This document shows positions 7,770 to 17,377 of a DNA stretch of 64,000 bases, piece after piece. Positions within the stretch are counted from its first letter, which is position 1; each line of letters begins with the position of its first letter. A program made the translations under genes and the position numbers. The stretch comes from Bacteroidota bacterium (lineage in GTDB: Bacteria; Bacteroidota; Bacteroidia; Bacteroidales; GCA-2711565): NCBI GenBank assembly GCA_018816945.1, contig JAHIVC010000062.1:25785-89784 (forward strand), given 5' to 3'. The notes below the pieces were generated by a model. That model had not been told where the DNA came from. It saw only the letters and a program-made list of their open reading frames with translations, and made no database searches.

Positions 7770-9938
7770 ATGAAACATTTTTTAATTTCCATTATTATCT
7801 TCTTTTTTCTTTGTCACTTAAGTTTACAATCTCAAAACACGAATGAACCTCTACGCCCGGTTTTTACAAAACACGCCCCGCTGATTGATGGATCATTAGA
7901 CGATCAAGTTTGGACAGTAGCTCCACAGGTAGGTGGCTTCAAAACTTTTGTACCCGACTTTGGTAAAGATATGTCGGAAAAAACCGTGGTGTATATGGCA
8001 TACGATAAGAACAATCTGTACTTTGCTTATCGATGCTATGATCGTGAACCCGAAAAAATTAAGGCGACAATTACGAACCGTGATAACATCAGTACGGATG
8101 ACTGGATCTGCATCAATCTAGACACTTATAACGATCATCAATCATTAACGGCTTTTTATGTGAATCCATACGGCATTCAAATGGATAGTCGCTTTTCAAA
8201 CAATGTGGAGGATGCAAGCAGTGATTTCATTTGGTACAGTGCCGGTAAAATAGATAGTGCCGGCTACACAATCGAAATCCAAATTCCGCTCAAAAGCATT
8301 CGTTTTAATAGTGGGAAAACCGTAGAAATGGCTTTGTTTTTTGAACGAAAAATCAACCGCAGATCTGAACAAGGGTCATACCCTGCTTTAAACCCTGATA
8401 TGGGTCAATCCATTCTTACCCAGTTAAATCCTATTATTTTCGAGAATATTACGAATCAATCGTTTTTAGAAATACTGCCCGCTATAACTTACAATCAACA
8501 ATACAGTCATCATGAAGGAAAATTAAATAAAGATTTGAGTGATGGAGCAGCGAGCTTAACTTTAAAATATGGAATAACCTCTAACCTTGTTCTTGATGCA
8601 ACCTATCATCCAGATTTTAGTCAGATAGAATCTGATGCAGGTCAGATAGATATAAACCTGAGAAGTAATTTATTTTTTGCGGAAAAAAGACCCTTCTTTT
8701 TAGAAGGAAGCGAAACTTATAATTTTGGAGCCATTCGGTCATCAACTGTCGACCCTATTTATTCGGTAATCCATACAAGAACTATTGTAAATCCTGAATT
8801 TGGGATCAAACTTGCCGGGAAAATTAGAAATAAAAATGACATTTCTTTCATGTATGCAAAAGACGAATTAAACAATTCGGCTGATAATATCAAATTTGTA
8901 AATGTACCGATATTCCGTTATAAACGCTCGTTTGGTAACGACAGTTATCTGGGTGGGGTTTATACGAGCAGAGAATCTGATGGTGCTTTCAATCGATTAA
9001 GTGGGATCGACGGTAGCACTAGGATTGACAAATCAACCACCCTTGTTTACCATGCATTGTATTCCAACACAAAAAGAGCGGACGCTGATCAATCATTAGA
9101 TGGGCATGCCATTGGGTTACGTTTGGCTCGGATGACACGCGACTGGCGCTTGGTATTTACTTTTAAGGACATCAGTAAAAACTTTATTGCAGATATGGGT
9201 CATATCACACGGACCGGACTTGAAATATATACCGCTTATGCGGCCCCACAATTTTATCCAAAAACTGAGTTGATCAGGAAAATTATGCCAGAGCTGTTTA
9301 TTGGACAGGTTCGTGATAAGTTTTATAATATGTGGGAAACTTTTAATTACTCTTCTGTAAATATTTCTTTCGGAGGTCAAACAGAATTCATTGCCAAATA
9401 TTATTTAACAACTGAAATTTATGATGGCGAAAGATTCAAAACCAATGGATTTCATACTTTACTTCAAACACAATTATCAAAACAATTGGCAGTCGGGCTA
9501 GTGTCACGATGGAACAACGCTATTTATTACAGCAATCCTCAACAAGGTAAAACCTACCGATTAACCGGCGGAGTAACCTATCAGCCATCTGAAAAAATTA
9601 CGGCTGATTACTCCTTAAGTTATGCCAATTTCAAAAGTGATTTGGATCATGCTCTGCTTTACGACTATTCCATCCATCGATTGAAACTAACTTACCAACT
9701 TAATAAATATTTACTTTTCAGAGGCATAACCGAATATAACAGTTACAGAGAAGAATTATTGACTGATTTCCTGGCCTCATTTACTTACATACCAGGTACG
9801 GTAATTCATCTTGGATACGGATCAGTTTATGACAAACTGGAATGGGATAATGTTAACAATAGATATGACGAGAGTGAGCGATTTATTGAGTTCCGTCGTG
9901 GATTCTTTTTTAAAGTGTCGTACTTATGGAGGATTTAA
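7770..9938 (+). CDS. DUF5916 family protein with CBM9-like domain, outer-membrane
   Basis: A 722-residue exported protein. It has an N-terminal signal peptide (about residues 1-21, ending LSLQSQ). A CBM9-like beta-sandwich follows (about 30-220) with the characteristic opening PLIDGSLDDQVWTVA, then CYDREPEKIKA and LTAFYVNPYGIQMD. The C-terminal 500 residues are the DUF5916 part, with many alternating hydrophobic/aromatic strands and a terminal aromatic residue pattern (SYLWRI) that suggests an outer-membrane beta-barrel. The family is common in Bacteroidota, often near peptidases, and has no settled function. Length is within the family range. It has its own promoter and no close co-directional partner. 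Confidence 0.85.
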   Translation: MKHFLISIIIFFFLCHLSLQSQNTNEPLRPVFTKHAPLIDGSLDDQVWTVAPQVGGFKTFVPDFGKDMSEKTVVYMAYDKNNLYFAYRCYDREPEKIKATITNRDNISTDDWICINLDTYNDHQSLTAFYVNPYGIQMDSRFSNNVEDASSDFIWYSAGKIDSAGYTIEIQIPLKSIRFNSGKTVEMALFFERKINRRSEQGSYPALNPDMGQSILTQLNPIIFENITNQSFLEILPAITYNQQYSHHEGKLNKDLSDGAASLTLKYGITSNLVLDATYHPDFSQIESDAGQIDINLRSNLFFAEKRPFFLEGSETYNFGAIRSSTVDPIYSVIHTRTIVNPEFGIKLAGKIRNKNDISFMYAKDELNNSADNIKFVNVPIFRYKRSFGNDSYLGGVYTSRESDGAFNRLSGIDGSTRIDKSTTLVYHALYSNTKRADADQSLDGHAIGLRLARMTRDWRLVFTFKDISKNFIADMGHITRTGLEIYTAYAAPQFYPKTELIRKIMPELFIGQVRDKFYNMWETFNYSSVNISFGGQTEFIAKYYLTTEIYDGERFKTNGFHTLLQTQLSKQLAVGLVSRWNNAIYYSNPQQGKTYRLTGGVTYQPSEKITADYSLSYANFKSDLDHALLYDYSIHRLKLTYQLNKYLLFRGITEYNSYREELLTDFLASFTYIPGTVIHLGYGSVYDKLEWDNVNNRYDESERFIEFRRGFFFKVSYLWRI

Positions 9939-10125
9939 GTAAGATTATTCTGAACACAATCATGATGTTTAGATGCTGTTGATTATTATTTGATTGAAAT
10001 ATTTGGAAAACTCATTCAGATTAAATAAAATATTTAACTTTAAGCATTCTTCAAATCAATTGGTCAATAGTTTATGCCTAATATGAAGATTTGATAATTC
10101 AATCATAAACTCAAATTACCGATCT

Positions 10126-10500
10126 ATGAAAGCAAAAGTATTCATCTTGCGATTTGTTTCCCTTGCGCTTCTAATTTTAGGAATTATCAGGGTATTTGCA
10201 AATCAATCAACCTTTGAATATTTAAGAAATGGAGACTTATGGCCAAGTGAGATTCTTTTACAATACTTATTTAAAGCTTCAGGAGGGTTTATTTTATTTC
10301 ACGCCATCTTATTTTTTGGCATCTCCAGAGACATGGTCAGATACAGGTCAATATTTGGGTCTTATGCTTTGGCCCTTTTTGTTTCAGGAACGGTAATGCT
10401 TATTGTTGGTTATCTCAATTTTTTACCAATTTGGCTCTATGGCTCAGACGCCCTAATTTGTTATTTTCTGGCAATTTTTTGTTTTTATATTAAGGATTAA
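10126..10500 (+). CDS. Hypothetical four-span membrane protein
   Basis: A 124-residue hydrophobic protein with four likely transmembrane segments: about 7-25, 40-64, 75-97 and 103-122. The loops are short and hold few charged residues. No known family is recognised. It precedes the HEAT-like gene by 23 nt on the same strand, so the two are probably co-transcribed. Codon use and composition fit the neighbours, which supports a real gene. Confidence 0.7.
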   Translation: MKAKVFILRFVSLALLILGIIRVFANQSTFEYLRNGDLWPSEILLQYLFKASGGFILFHAILFFGISRDMVRYRSIFGSYALALFVSGTVMLIVGYLNFLPIWLYGSDALICYFLAIFCFYIKD

Positions 10501-10523
10501 CCTTAAAAATGCTGGTTGTTTAA

Positions 10524-11054
10524 ATGAAGATCGAGTGCCTATTACCAGACAGTTTTAGACAAACAGCTGATCTCGCTACGGCGTTTGTTTTAGCAAATCC
10601 GGAAATTTTGAGTGAAATGATCAAGGTTTCCTTTTCAGATGATAAATTAATGGGGATGCGGGCTTCACGAGTTGTACTCCTCACCTATTATCAAAATCCG
10701 GCTTTGGTAAAAAACCAGATTCCTCAAATATTAGATGAACTCTGTTTAACCAAAAACAGTTCAACCATCCGAAATTTGTTACACTTATATTTGGATAATA
10801 TTGAAGTACTCGATGAATCGAAATTCGGAAAACTGGTAGATTTCTGCTTCAAACTACTTGAATCACCCTCAGCTGAAATTGCTCAACGTGCTTTGGCAAT
10901 GCAAATTTTATACATAGCTTCGAATATTATACCGGATTTCAAAGATGAACTCAAGGCAATTATTGAATTTCATTATGAGGAAGGCTCGCAGGGATTTAAG
11001 AGCACAGCAAAGTCGATCCTGAAAAAGCTTAACAAAGAAATCATGCAAAAATAG
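10524..11054 (+). CDS. Hypothetical protein with HEAT-like helical repeats
   Basis: A 176-residue soluble protein made almost wholly of predicted amphipathic helices. Helical pairs such as SDDKLMGMRASRVVLLTYYQ and SPSAEIAQRALAMQILYIAS have the spacing and small/hydrophobic pattern of HEAT or ARM repeats, which usually act as protein-binding scaffolds. There are about four repeat units and no catalytic motif. Its close spacing after a small membrane protein suggests a shared, unknown role. The repeat assignment is inferred from pattern only. Confidence 0.65.
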   Translation: MKIECLLPDSFRQTADLATAFVLANPEILSEMIKVSFSDDKLMGMRASRVVLLTYYQNPALVKNQIPQILDELCLTKNSSTIRNLLHLYLDNIEVLDESKFGKLVDFCFKLLESPSAEIAQRALAMQILYIASNIIPDFKDELKAIIEFHYEEGSQGFKSTAKSILKKLNKEIMQK

Positions 11055-11212
11055 GGCAATCAATTTTATAGATCTGGCTATTGGATTAACTTATTTTGAG
11101 CATCAATAGAAAATAAAGAAAATTCTTAAAGTTGACTATCCCCGTGGCAGAACCTAGGACAACTTTATTTCAGCAAAAAGCTGAAAACCGAATTTTCATT
11201 ATTTCACCCCTC

Positions 11213-11307
11213 TGTCAGTCATTCGACTGACATCCCTGCCTGACGGCGAGGCAGGTCCCCTGATTTTCAGGGGAGAGTATTAGGAAACCTCGAGGCAAGC
11301 CACGAGG
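11213..11307. repeat. Array of four palindromic hairpins
   Basis: Four inverted repeats follow one another between convergent genes: TGTCAGTC/GACTGACA (11213-11220 with 11225-11232), CCTGCCT/AGGCAGG (11235-11241 with 11249-11255), CCCCTG/CAGGGG (11257-11262 with 11268-11273) and CCTCG/CGAGG (11288-11292 with 11303-11307). The GC-rich cores stand out from the AT-rich surroundings. The CCTGCCT core recurs in other repeats of this window. They could serve as transcription barriers for the genes converging here, or be small REP-like mobile palindromes. Confidence 0.7.
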
Positions 11308-11317
11308 AATTGTTTGA

Positions 11318-12139
11318 TTAAATCCCATACTCCCTAATGAATACTTCGAATAATTGATTTAATTTAATCTCAGCTTTAGCGGCATTGGCCAGTATATCTT
11401 TGATATTTGCAACTTCCAGATTATCAGGATCACATTCGTCGGTAACGACCGAAATTGCTGCACAAGGCAAACCAATTTGATTGGCAACGATAACTTCAGG
11501 CACTGTTGACATTCCAACAACATCTGCACCAATCCCTCTTAAAAAGCGATATTCTGCTCTGGTTTCCAAATTAGGCCCTGTTACGGCAACATAAACACCT
11601 TCGAAAAGCTCGATCTGATTATTATCAGCAATTTGATGAAATTTACGATTCATTTCCCAATTATAGGGCTGACTCATATCCGGAAACCTTGGTCCCATTT
11701 CATCAAGATTTTTACCAATTAACGGATTGCCCGGTAAAAGGTTTATATGATCATCAATAACCATTAGCGATGCATTTCTCATTTTAGGATTCAATGCGCC
11801 ACAAGCATTTGATAATAAAAGATAATTGATACCTAGTAATTTCATTACACGAACGGGAAAAGTGAGTTGTTGGAAAGAATAACCCTCATAATAATGAAAC
11901 CGACCCTGCATCAGGATCAAATTCTTATCTCCCAATCTGCCATAAATTAACTTCCCTTTATGAGATTCGACCGTAGAAGTTGGGAAGTTTGGAATATGCT
12001 CATACTCTAGTTCTTTAACAACCTCTACTCTTTCGGCAAATTTACCCAATCCGGTTCCCAAAACAATCCCAATATCAGGATTTGTAAATCCATGATCCTT
12101 TAAAAATTGAACGGTTTCTTTAATTTTTTCCATTATCAT
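11318..12139 (-). CDS. punA: Purine-nucleoside phosphorylase (trimeric, PNP-I type)
   Basis: A 273-residue cytosolic enzyme that splits inosine or guanosine with phosphate into the free base and ribose-1-phosphate (purine salvage). Family signatures in order: GIVLGTGLGKFAERVE (phosphate-binding loop, about 24-39), SHKGKLIYGRLG, QGRFHYYEGY, LLLSNACGALNP, and GMSTVPEVIVAN with the later SVVTDECDP. Length matches trimeric PNPs (about 270-290) rather than hexameric DeoD (about 235). Two start codons are possible (12139 and 12133); both give the same mature fold. TAGCTTTG at 12193-12186 could be its -7 element. Confidence 0.93.
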   Translation of the reverse strand: MIMEKIKETVQFLKDHGFTNPDIGIVLGTGLGKFAERVEVVKELEYEHIPNFPTSTVESHKGKLIYGRLGDKNLILMQGRFHYYEGYSFQQLTFPVRVMKLLGINYLLLSNACGALNPKMRNASLMVIDDHINLLPGNPLIGKNLDEMGPRFPDMSQPYNWEMNRKFHQIADNNQIELFEGVYVAVTGPNLETRAEYRFLRGIGADVVGMSTVPEVIVANQIGLPCAAISVVTDECDPDNLEVANIKDILANAAKAEIKLNQLFEVFIREYGI

Positions 12140-12241
12140 ATTAATCGTTAAGTGGATTCTTCGTAAAATTTGTTAAAATTAGTGACAAAGCTAATATTTT
12201 GAATTACTTTTGTTATTTAGAATGTTTTTAAATAACTTGAC

Positions 12242-12751
12242 ATGATCATTACAATTATACTTATATACATACTTAACTTATTTTCGATACAAATTCCTGG
12301 CAAACAGGATAAGAAAGCTAGAGTTGAATTAGAAATACAACCAAAAAAGAATATGGAGACAGAGGTAATTAAAAAAACTGAATCTGAATGGAAAGCTCAA
12401 TTGTCGCCAATAGCCTTTAAGGTTTTACGTCAAAATGCTACAGAAGCACCTTTCACCGGTGAATTTTATAAAAATGATGATAAAGGAACCTATTACTGTG
12501 CGGCTTGCAACAATAAACTTTTTAGTTCGGACACGAAATTTGATTCGGGCTGCGGTTGGCCAAGTTTTTACGATTTGATTGATAAAGCCAACGTTAACCT
12601 TGTTAAAGACACTACACTTGGAATGATCAGAACCGAAATCAGATGCAAAAAATGTGACGGTCACTTGGGACATGTATTTGATGATGGCCCCAAACCTACC
12701 GGATTAAGATACTGTATCAATTCTGCAGCCCTTGATTTCGAAAATAAATAA
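12242..12751 (+). CDS. msrB: Peptide-methionine (R)-S-oxide reductase, membrane-anchored or exported
   Basis: A 169-residue protein that reduces the R form of methionine sulfoxide. The MsrB domain fills residues 45-169: the structural zinc is held by C86-x2-C89 and C135-x2-C138, GCGWPSF carries the probable resolving C104, and the catalytic cysteine is C158 in RYCINSA. Residues 1-18 are a hydrophobic signal or anchor, so this MsrB likely acts in the periplasm on oxidised envelope proteins. An internal ATG at 12353 (residue 38) would give a cytosolic form, so the export call depends on the start. It converges on msrA, 13 nt apart at the 3' ends. Confidence 0.93.
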   Translation: MIITIILIYILNLFSIQIPGKQDKKARVELEIQPKKNMETEVIKKTESEWKAQLSPIAFKVLRQNATEAPFTGEFYKNDDKGTYYCAACNNKLFSSDTKFDSGCGWPSFYDLIDKANVNLVKDTTLGMIRTEIRCKKCDGHLGHVFDDGPKPTGLRYCINSAALDFENK

Positions 12752-12764
12752 TCGTTTTGTCTAT

Positions 12765-13235
12765 TTAAAAATGGCAAGAACTTAATCCATTTTTTTTCAG
12801 ATATTCCTGATGATATTCCTCAGCTTTATAAAATGTTGAAGCTTTAGTTATTTCGGTTACAATTGGGTTATTGTACAAACCTGATTTCTCAAGGTTTGCT
12901 TTACTTTCTTCAGCAACTTTTTTTTGCTTTTCTGTTTGATAAAATATTGCAGACCGATACTGTGTTCCTATATCCACTCCTTGCTTATTTAAAGTAGTTG
13001 GATTATGCATCTGCCAAAAAACATCTAGTAATTCCTGATAACTAACTTCCATAGGATTATATTCGATTTGAACTACTTCGGCATGTCCGGTATTACCGTC
13101 GCAAACATCTTTGTAAGTTGGATTTCCTAAAGTACCTCCCAAATAACCGACCGTTGTATTTATTACCCCTTTTATTTGCATAAATGCATCTTCCACTCCC
13201 CAAAAACATCCGGCTCCAAATGTAGCAATTTCCAT
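12765..13235 (-). CDS. msrA: Peptide-methionine (S)-S-oxide reductase
   Basis: A 156-residue protein with the MsrA catalytic motif GAGCFWG (catalytic C10) at the N-terminus, then TVGYLGG, and [12 protein letters not shown] in the middle. A C-terminal cysteine (C154 in SSCHF) can act as the resolving residue. It reduces the S form of methionine sulfoxide in free and protein-bound methionine. No signal peptide is present, so it is cytosolic, complementing the probably exported MsrB convergent to it. Length is slightly short but normal for minimal MsrA. Confidence 0.95.
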   Translation of the reverse strand: MEIATFGAGCFWGVEDAFMQIKGVINTTVGYLGGTLGNPTYKDVCDGNTGHAEVVQIEYNPMEVSYQELLDVFWQMHNPTTLNKQGVDIGTQYRSAIFYQTEKQKKVAEESKANLEKSGLYNNPIVTEITKASTFYKAEEYHQEYLKKNGLSSCHF

Positions 13236-13420
13236 TTTTTTCTGTTTTAATTTTATGTTAAACCTGATTATAATGAATAATAAACACCTGCAAAGATAAT
13301 CATTGATTATGCCGATTATTCATTTTTAGGAAATTTATTTGGAATGAATCCAGATAATATTCAAGCCAGCTATTTTGACAATTAAAAAAGGGCTGTTTCT
13401 CAGCGTAGTAAAAATATTTT

Positions 13421-15427
13421 TTAACACAAATATTTACTGATGGTGCTCATCAAACTCTTATGTTTGATCGGTTTGGTAAGATAATCATCACATCCACAAT
13501 CAATGGATTTCTGTTTATCATAATCAAATGCAAGTGCCGTTTGGGCAATCACATAAATATTTTTATTCAGTTTTTTTATCTGTGTTGTTGCTTCAAAACC
13601 ACTCATTTTTGGAAGTTTGAGATCCATAAGCACCAAATTAATATCATTGTTTTTCTGACATAATTTTAAGGCATCTTCGCCATTACTTGCTGAAATTACA
13701 TGCACATTTAGCGGTGCAAGCAATCTTTCGATAAGAATCCTGCTTGAATCTACATCTTCAACAATTAATATGGTTTTATCATTTAGCTTATTACTGATCC
13801 CTGTAATTATCCTATTGTATGGTTTTCGCATTATTTTGGCCATTAATGGGAGTGAAAAAGAAAACTCAGAGCCATGATCAATCTTTGATTCAACAGTTAA
13901 ATTGCCTCCTAGCAATTCAACCAATTTTTTTGAAATCGACAAGCCCAATCCAGATCCGCTGTATTTACCATCAAATGGTCCACGTACTTGTCCAAACCTT
14001 TCGAATATAAAACTGAGGTCGCTCTTTTTTATCCCAATTCCTGTGTCTTTGATATAAAAACGGGCAGTTGATTCAAGTATTTCACATCCAAAAACAACGA
14101 ATCCTTTATCTGTAAACTTAATGGCATTATCAATGAGATTGACCAATACCTGAAATAATCTTGTACGATCGGTTGTTATATGTAACTTTTTAATTCCGGA
14201 TGGCCATTCAACTTTGAATTCTAAACCCGGCTTTACTAATTTTTTAAGTTTAGCAGAATAAACCTGTTCCAATTCACTCATCAATTCAAACACATCTACA
14301 GTTGTTGGCTTTATTGGCAGCTGGCTTCCTTCAATTTTACTTAAATCCAAAATATCATTTAGGAGAGTTAACAAAACTTCCCCATTCCTTGCAATTATAT
14401 CAATATATTCATCTCGTTCGGCCGGGTTATCAGTATAGCGTAACAGATCAGAAAACCCAAGGATAGAATTCATTGGGGTACGGATTTCATGTGACATATT
14501 TGCCAAAAAAGCAGACTTAAGGCGATCCGATTCTTCAGCCTTCACTTTTGCTTTTGCTAATTCTAAATTTGTAGTTTTTATCTTTTTCTCCAGTTTAAGA
14601 TGGTCGGTAATGTTTGATGAAACACCTATCACTGATTCAACTTCACCTGCCGAATTTTTCATTGGCGAATAAGTAGTGTCAAAAAATAATCCATTGATCT
14701 CTATCACAGTTCTAACAAACTCCCCATTTAATGCCTTACTCACACTCTCAACAATATGGGGATGATTCATTTTCGATTCGAAAACTGAATATCCAACTAA
14801 TTCATCCGGACTTATACCCAAGCTTATTAGACTTTTACCATCTGCGAAAGTAAATACCCCATTTTTATCCAATGAAAACAAAATTACATGTGCTTCCGAA
14901 ATAACTGTTTTAAGTTTTTGATTACTATCTTGCAAAGCTTGTTCAGCTCTAACCTGCTCCGTTATATCGGTATGAGTACCAAATATCCTGATTGCTTTTC
15001 CTTTTTTATTTTTAATTGAAACTCCCCTATTTTGAATCCATCTATAGGTTCCATCTTTATGCCGCATACGAAAGGATATTTGAAATTGTCCTTCCGGGTA
15101 ATTTAAATATTGCTTTAATTCGCGATGAACACGACCGTAGTCTGTTGGGTGTAATAAATTCTGAAATGTCAAAAACTCATTTTTAATCTGATCAGGCCCG
15201 TATCCGAGTTGTGCTTTCCATTGATCAGAATAAAACAATTCATCTTGATCCAACTTCCAATCCCAAATCCCCTCTTGAGCTGCAGTGAGAGCCAATGTAT
15301 AACCATTCTCATCGGCTACTTTATTAAACTCAGATCTATAATAATCCACCTCCGCAGTCAGCTGCTCTACTTTCTTCATTAATTCGGTTTTTGATAGCAT
15401 GGTATTAGCTAAGCTATTTTGTGACAT
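13421..15427 (-). CDS. Soluble hybrid histidine kinase (PAS-PAS-HisKA-HATPase-REC)
   Basis: A 668-residue cytosolic sensor. Residues 1-35 form a coiled coil. PAS domain 1 with its PAC tail spans about 42-160 (IWDWKLDQDELFYSD; MRHKDGTYRWIQNRG). A second, more divergent PAS covers about 170-280. The HisKA phospho-acceptor is H313 in MSHEIRTPMN. HATPase motifs follow: N box LVNLIDNAIKF, G1 IKDTGIGI and G2 GSGLGLSISK. The C-terminal receiver (about 549-668) has the phospho-acceptor D602 in LVLMDLKLP and the conserved lysine in LTKPI. There is no transmembrane span, so the signal is intracellular. It lies 133 nt downstream of the NarL-type regulator and may feed it. Confidence 0.93.
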   Translation of the reverse strand: MSQNSLANTMLSKTELMKKVEQLTAEVDYYRSEFNKVADENGYTLALTAAQEGIWDWKLDQDELFYSDQWKAQLGYGPDQIKNEFLTFQNLLHPTDYGRVHRELKQYLNYPEGQFQISFRMRHKDGTYRWIQNRGVSIKNKKGKAIRIFGTHTDITEQVRAEQALQDSNQKLKTVISEAHVILFSLDKNGVFTFADGKSLISLGISPDELVGYSVFESKMNHPHIVESVSKALNGEFVRTVIEINGLFFDTTYSPMKNSAGEVESVIGVSSNITDHLKLEKKIKTTNLELAKAKVKAEESDRLKSAFLANMSHEIRTPMNSILGFSDLLRYTDNPAERDEYIDIIARNGEVLLTLLNDILDLSKIEGSQLPIKPTTVDVFELMSELEQVYSAKLKKLVKPGLEFKVEWPSGIKKLHITTDRTRLFQVLVNLIDNAIKFTDKGFVVFGCEILESTARFYIKDTGIGIKKSDLSFIFERFGQVRGPFDGKYSGSGLGLSISKKLVELLGGNLTVESKIDHGSEFSFSLPLMAKIMRKPYNRIITGISNKLNDKTILIVEDVDSSRILIERLLAPLNVHVISASNGEDALKLCQKNNDINLVLMDLKLPKMSGFEATTQIKKLNKNIYVIAQTALAFDYDKQKSIDCGCDDYLTKPIKHKSLMSTISKYLC

Positions 15428-15560
15428 TATTCAGTAAATAATACAGGATATTCTTCAACTAAAAAAAACAATTGAAGAGATAACAAGTTTAAGCTTATTT
15501 ATTACGGGAACACATCGGCATAATACCCAATTTTACACTAGGTAATACACCTAAGAATAC

Positions 15561-16211
15561 TTACAATTCGAATAAGTGATTATTGATTGAATACTTGACC
15601 AAACCGGCAGTGTTTCTTACTCCTGTTTTTTCGAGCAAGTTTCTTCGATGGGCATCAACTGTACGCATACTTATGGAAAGTTTATCAGCAATTTCCTGAT
15701 TTGAATATTCCCTGACAATGAGTTCCAACACTTCCATTTCCCTGGCCGTTAATTCTATTTTTGCATCATGTTCTTTCTTTTTTCGAGGATTGGTTAACTC
15801 TTTAATAACAGCCAAGGTTATTTCCGGACTGTAATAATGTTTGCCTTCAACTACTGCGCTTAAAGCACTAAGTAACTCTTTCTTTCCCAAGTTTTTCAAA
15901 ATATACCCAACAGCACCGGCCTCTATCATCTTGGTTAAATAGATTTCCTCACTATGCATTGTGAGGGCTATTACTCTTGTATCTTCGAATTTCTCATTAA
16001 TTTCACGAGTGCAATCGATGCCATTCATCTCAGGCATATTTATATCAACAATGGCAATGTCAATCTTTGTTTTAGCCAGAATCGCTAGTGCTTCCCGCCC
16101 ATTAGAAGCTTCTGCAATAACCGAATACTCCGGCTGATCATGCAATAGCGAACTGATCCCGTCTCTAATAATTTTATGGTCGTCGACTACTAAAATTTTA
16201 ATTTTTTTCAT
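15561..16211 (-). CDS. NarL/FixJ-family response regulator
   Basis: A 216-residue regulator with an N-terminal receiver (acidic pocket VVDDH at 9-12, phospho-acceptor D56 in IVDINMP) and a C-terminal LuxR-type helix-turn-helix (about 149-205, LTAREMEVLELIV with the recognition helix near SISMRTVDAHRRNLL). Phosphorylation should promote dimerisation and DNA binding. Its start overlaps the end of the REC-kinase gene by 14 nt, showing translational coupling and making that kinase the obvious partner. The target genes are not identifiable here. Confidence 0.93.
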   Translation of the reverse strand: MKKIKILVVDDHKIIRDGISSLLHDQPEYSVIAEASNGREALAILAKTKIDIAIVDINMPEMNGIDCTREINEKFEDTRVIALTMHSEEIYLTKMIEAGAVGYILKNLGKKELLSALSAVVEGKHYYSPEITLAVIKELTNPRKKKEHDAKIELTAREMEVLELIVREYSNQEIADKLSISMRTVDAHRRNLLEKTGVRNTAGLVKYSINNHLFEL

Positions 16212-17307
16212 GATCCTTTGATTTTGTTAATGGGATATCTATACTTATCATTGTGCCTTTATCAATTTCACTTTCAACGGTAATGGCACCGTCTAACAGC
16301 TTGGTTCTATGATAAAGGCTTTGCATTCCATAGCTTGATGTATCTTGTAGTTTCGAGTTAATCCTAAATCCCTTCCCGTCATCTTCACAAGTCAAATGAA
16401 TTTCATTCTCGCTCAAGATTATTTGCAAGGTGGCCATTTTAGCATCTGCATGCTTAATGATATTATTAATGCATTCTTGTCCAATTCGATATAAATGTAA
16501 TTCTATATTCTTATCTAATCGTTGATGAATATGTTTATGAATGAATTTGAATTGAGTTTTTGAGCTTTCGTTTAATTTCCTGATCAGAATATCCAAGCTA
16601 TCAATTAAACCAAAATCGTGAACAACTCTTGGAATAAGATTAGCAGTAATAGACCTGCTCTCAGTAATTGCCTGATTTAAAAAATTCAACCCGTTCTCAA
16701 AGTTCTCCCTTAGCTTTATGTTTAAAGGATCGACATCCTCTTTTATTGCATTGAAATTCATTATAGCAGCTGAAAGATATTGCCCGATCCCATCATGCAG
16801 TTCACTGGCGATTCTTATCTTTTCTCTATCTTCACCTTCAATGATAAGTTTGATCCTTGATTTTTCAGTTTCTTTTAATTTTTCAATATACTCTTCCAAT
16901 AAAAGTTGCTTCTGCTGTAATTCATATCTTTGTTGATACAACTGAATAAAAATTTTCACCTTGCCGAGTAGAACTTCTCTTTTAATAGGTTTGGTAAGAT
17001 AATCGACCGCTCCGGCCAAATAGCCTTTAAAAACACTTGCCGAATCAGAATATACTCCCGTTAAGAAAATGATTGGGGTAAGTGCGTTTAGTTTTGTCTG
17101 CCGAATAATATCAGCTAACTCAAAACCGTCCAAATATGGCATTTGAACATCCAGTATAAATAAGGCGTACTCATCCTTTTTGACCAACTTTTTTGCTTCA
17201 GTTGATTTCAGACAGGTAGTTATTTCAGCACGAATCCCTATTAAATACTTCTCAACTAATAATAAATTTGGTTCCCAATCGTCAACAACTAATATTTTTG
17301 GTAGCAT
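16198..17307 (-). CDS. Receiver-domain histidine kinase (REC-coiled coil-HisKA_3-HATPase)
   Basis: A 369-residue soluble kinase whose only input domain is a receiver (residues 1-122; D53 in FILDVQMP, lysine in LTKPIKR). A coiled coil follows (about 123-155), then HisKA_3 with the phospho-acceptor H171 in ASELHDGIGQ, and an HATPase_c domain (N-box residues in ECINNIIKHA, G1 CEDDGKGF, and a late YGMQSLYHR). HisKA_3 kinases pair with NarL-type regulators, which fits the overlapping gene. Having a receiver as sensor implies control by another kinase, possibly the hybrid kinase in the same cluster. Confidence 0.92.
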   Translation of the reverse strand: MLPKILVVDDWEPNLLLVEKYLIGIRAEITTCLKSTEAKKLVKKDEYALFILDVQMPYLDGFELADIIRQTKLNALTPIIFLTGVYSDSASVFKGYLAGAVDYLTKPIKREVLLGKVKIFIQLYQQRYELQQKQLLLEEYIEKLKETEKSRIKLIIEGEDREKIRIASELHDGIGQYLSAAIMNFNAIKEDVDPLNIKLRENFENGLNFLNQAITESRSITANLIPRVVHDFGLIDSLDILIRKLNESSKTQFKFIHKHIHQRLDKNIELHLYRIGQECINNIIKHADAKMATLQIILSENEIHLTCEDDGKGFRINSKLQDTSSYGMQSLYHRTKLLDGAITVESEIDKGTMISIDIPLTKSKDHEKN

Positions 17308-17377
17308 TTCTTCTTATTGATTATACCAAATATATGCCATTATCGCTTATCTGCAAAATTGAAGGCATATAAAAAGT

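Noticed and set aside
9117..9380. 87-residue minus-strand ORF
   Set aside because: Antisense shadow inside the DUF5916 gene.
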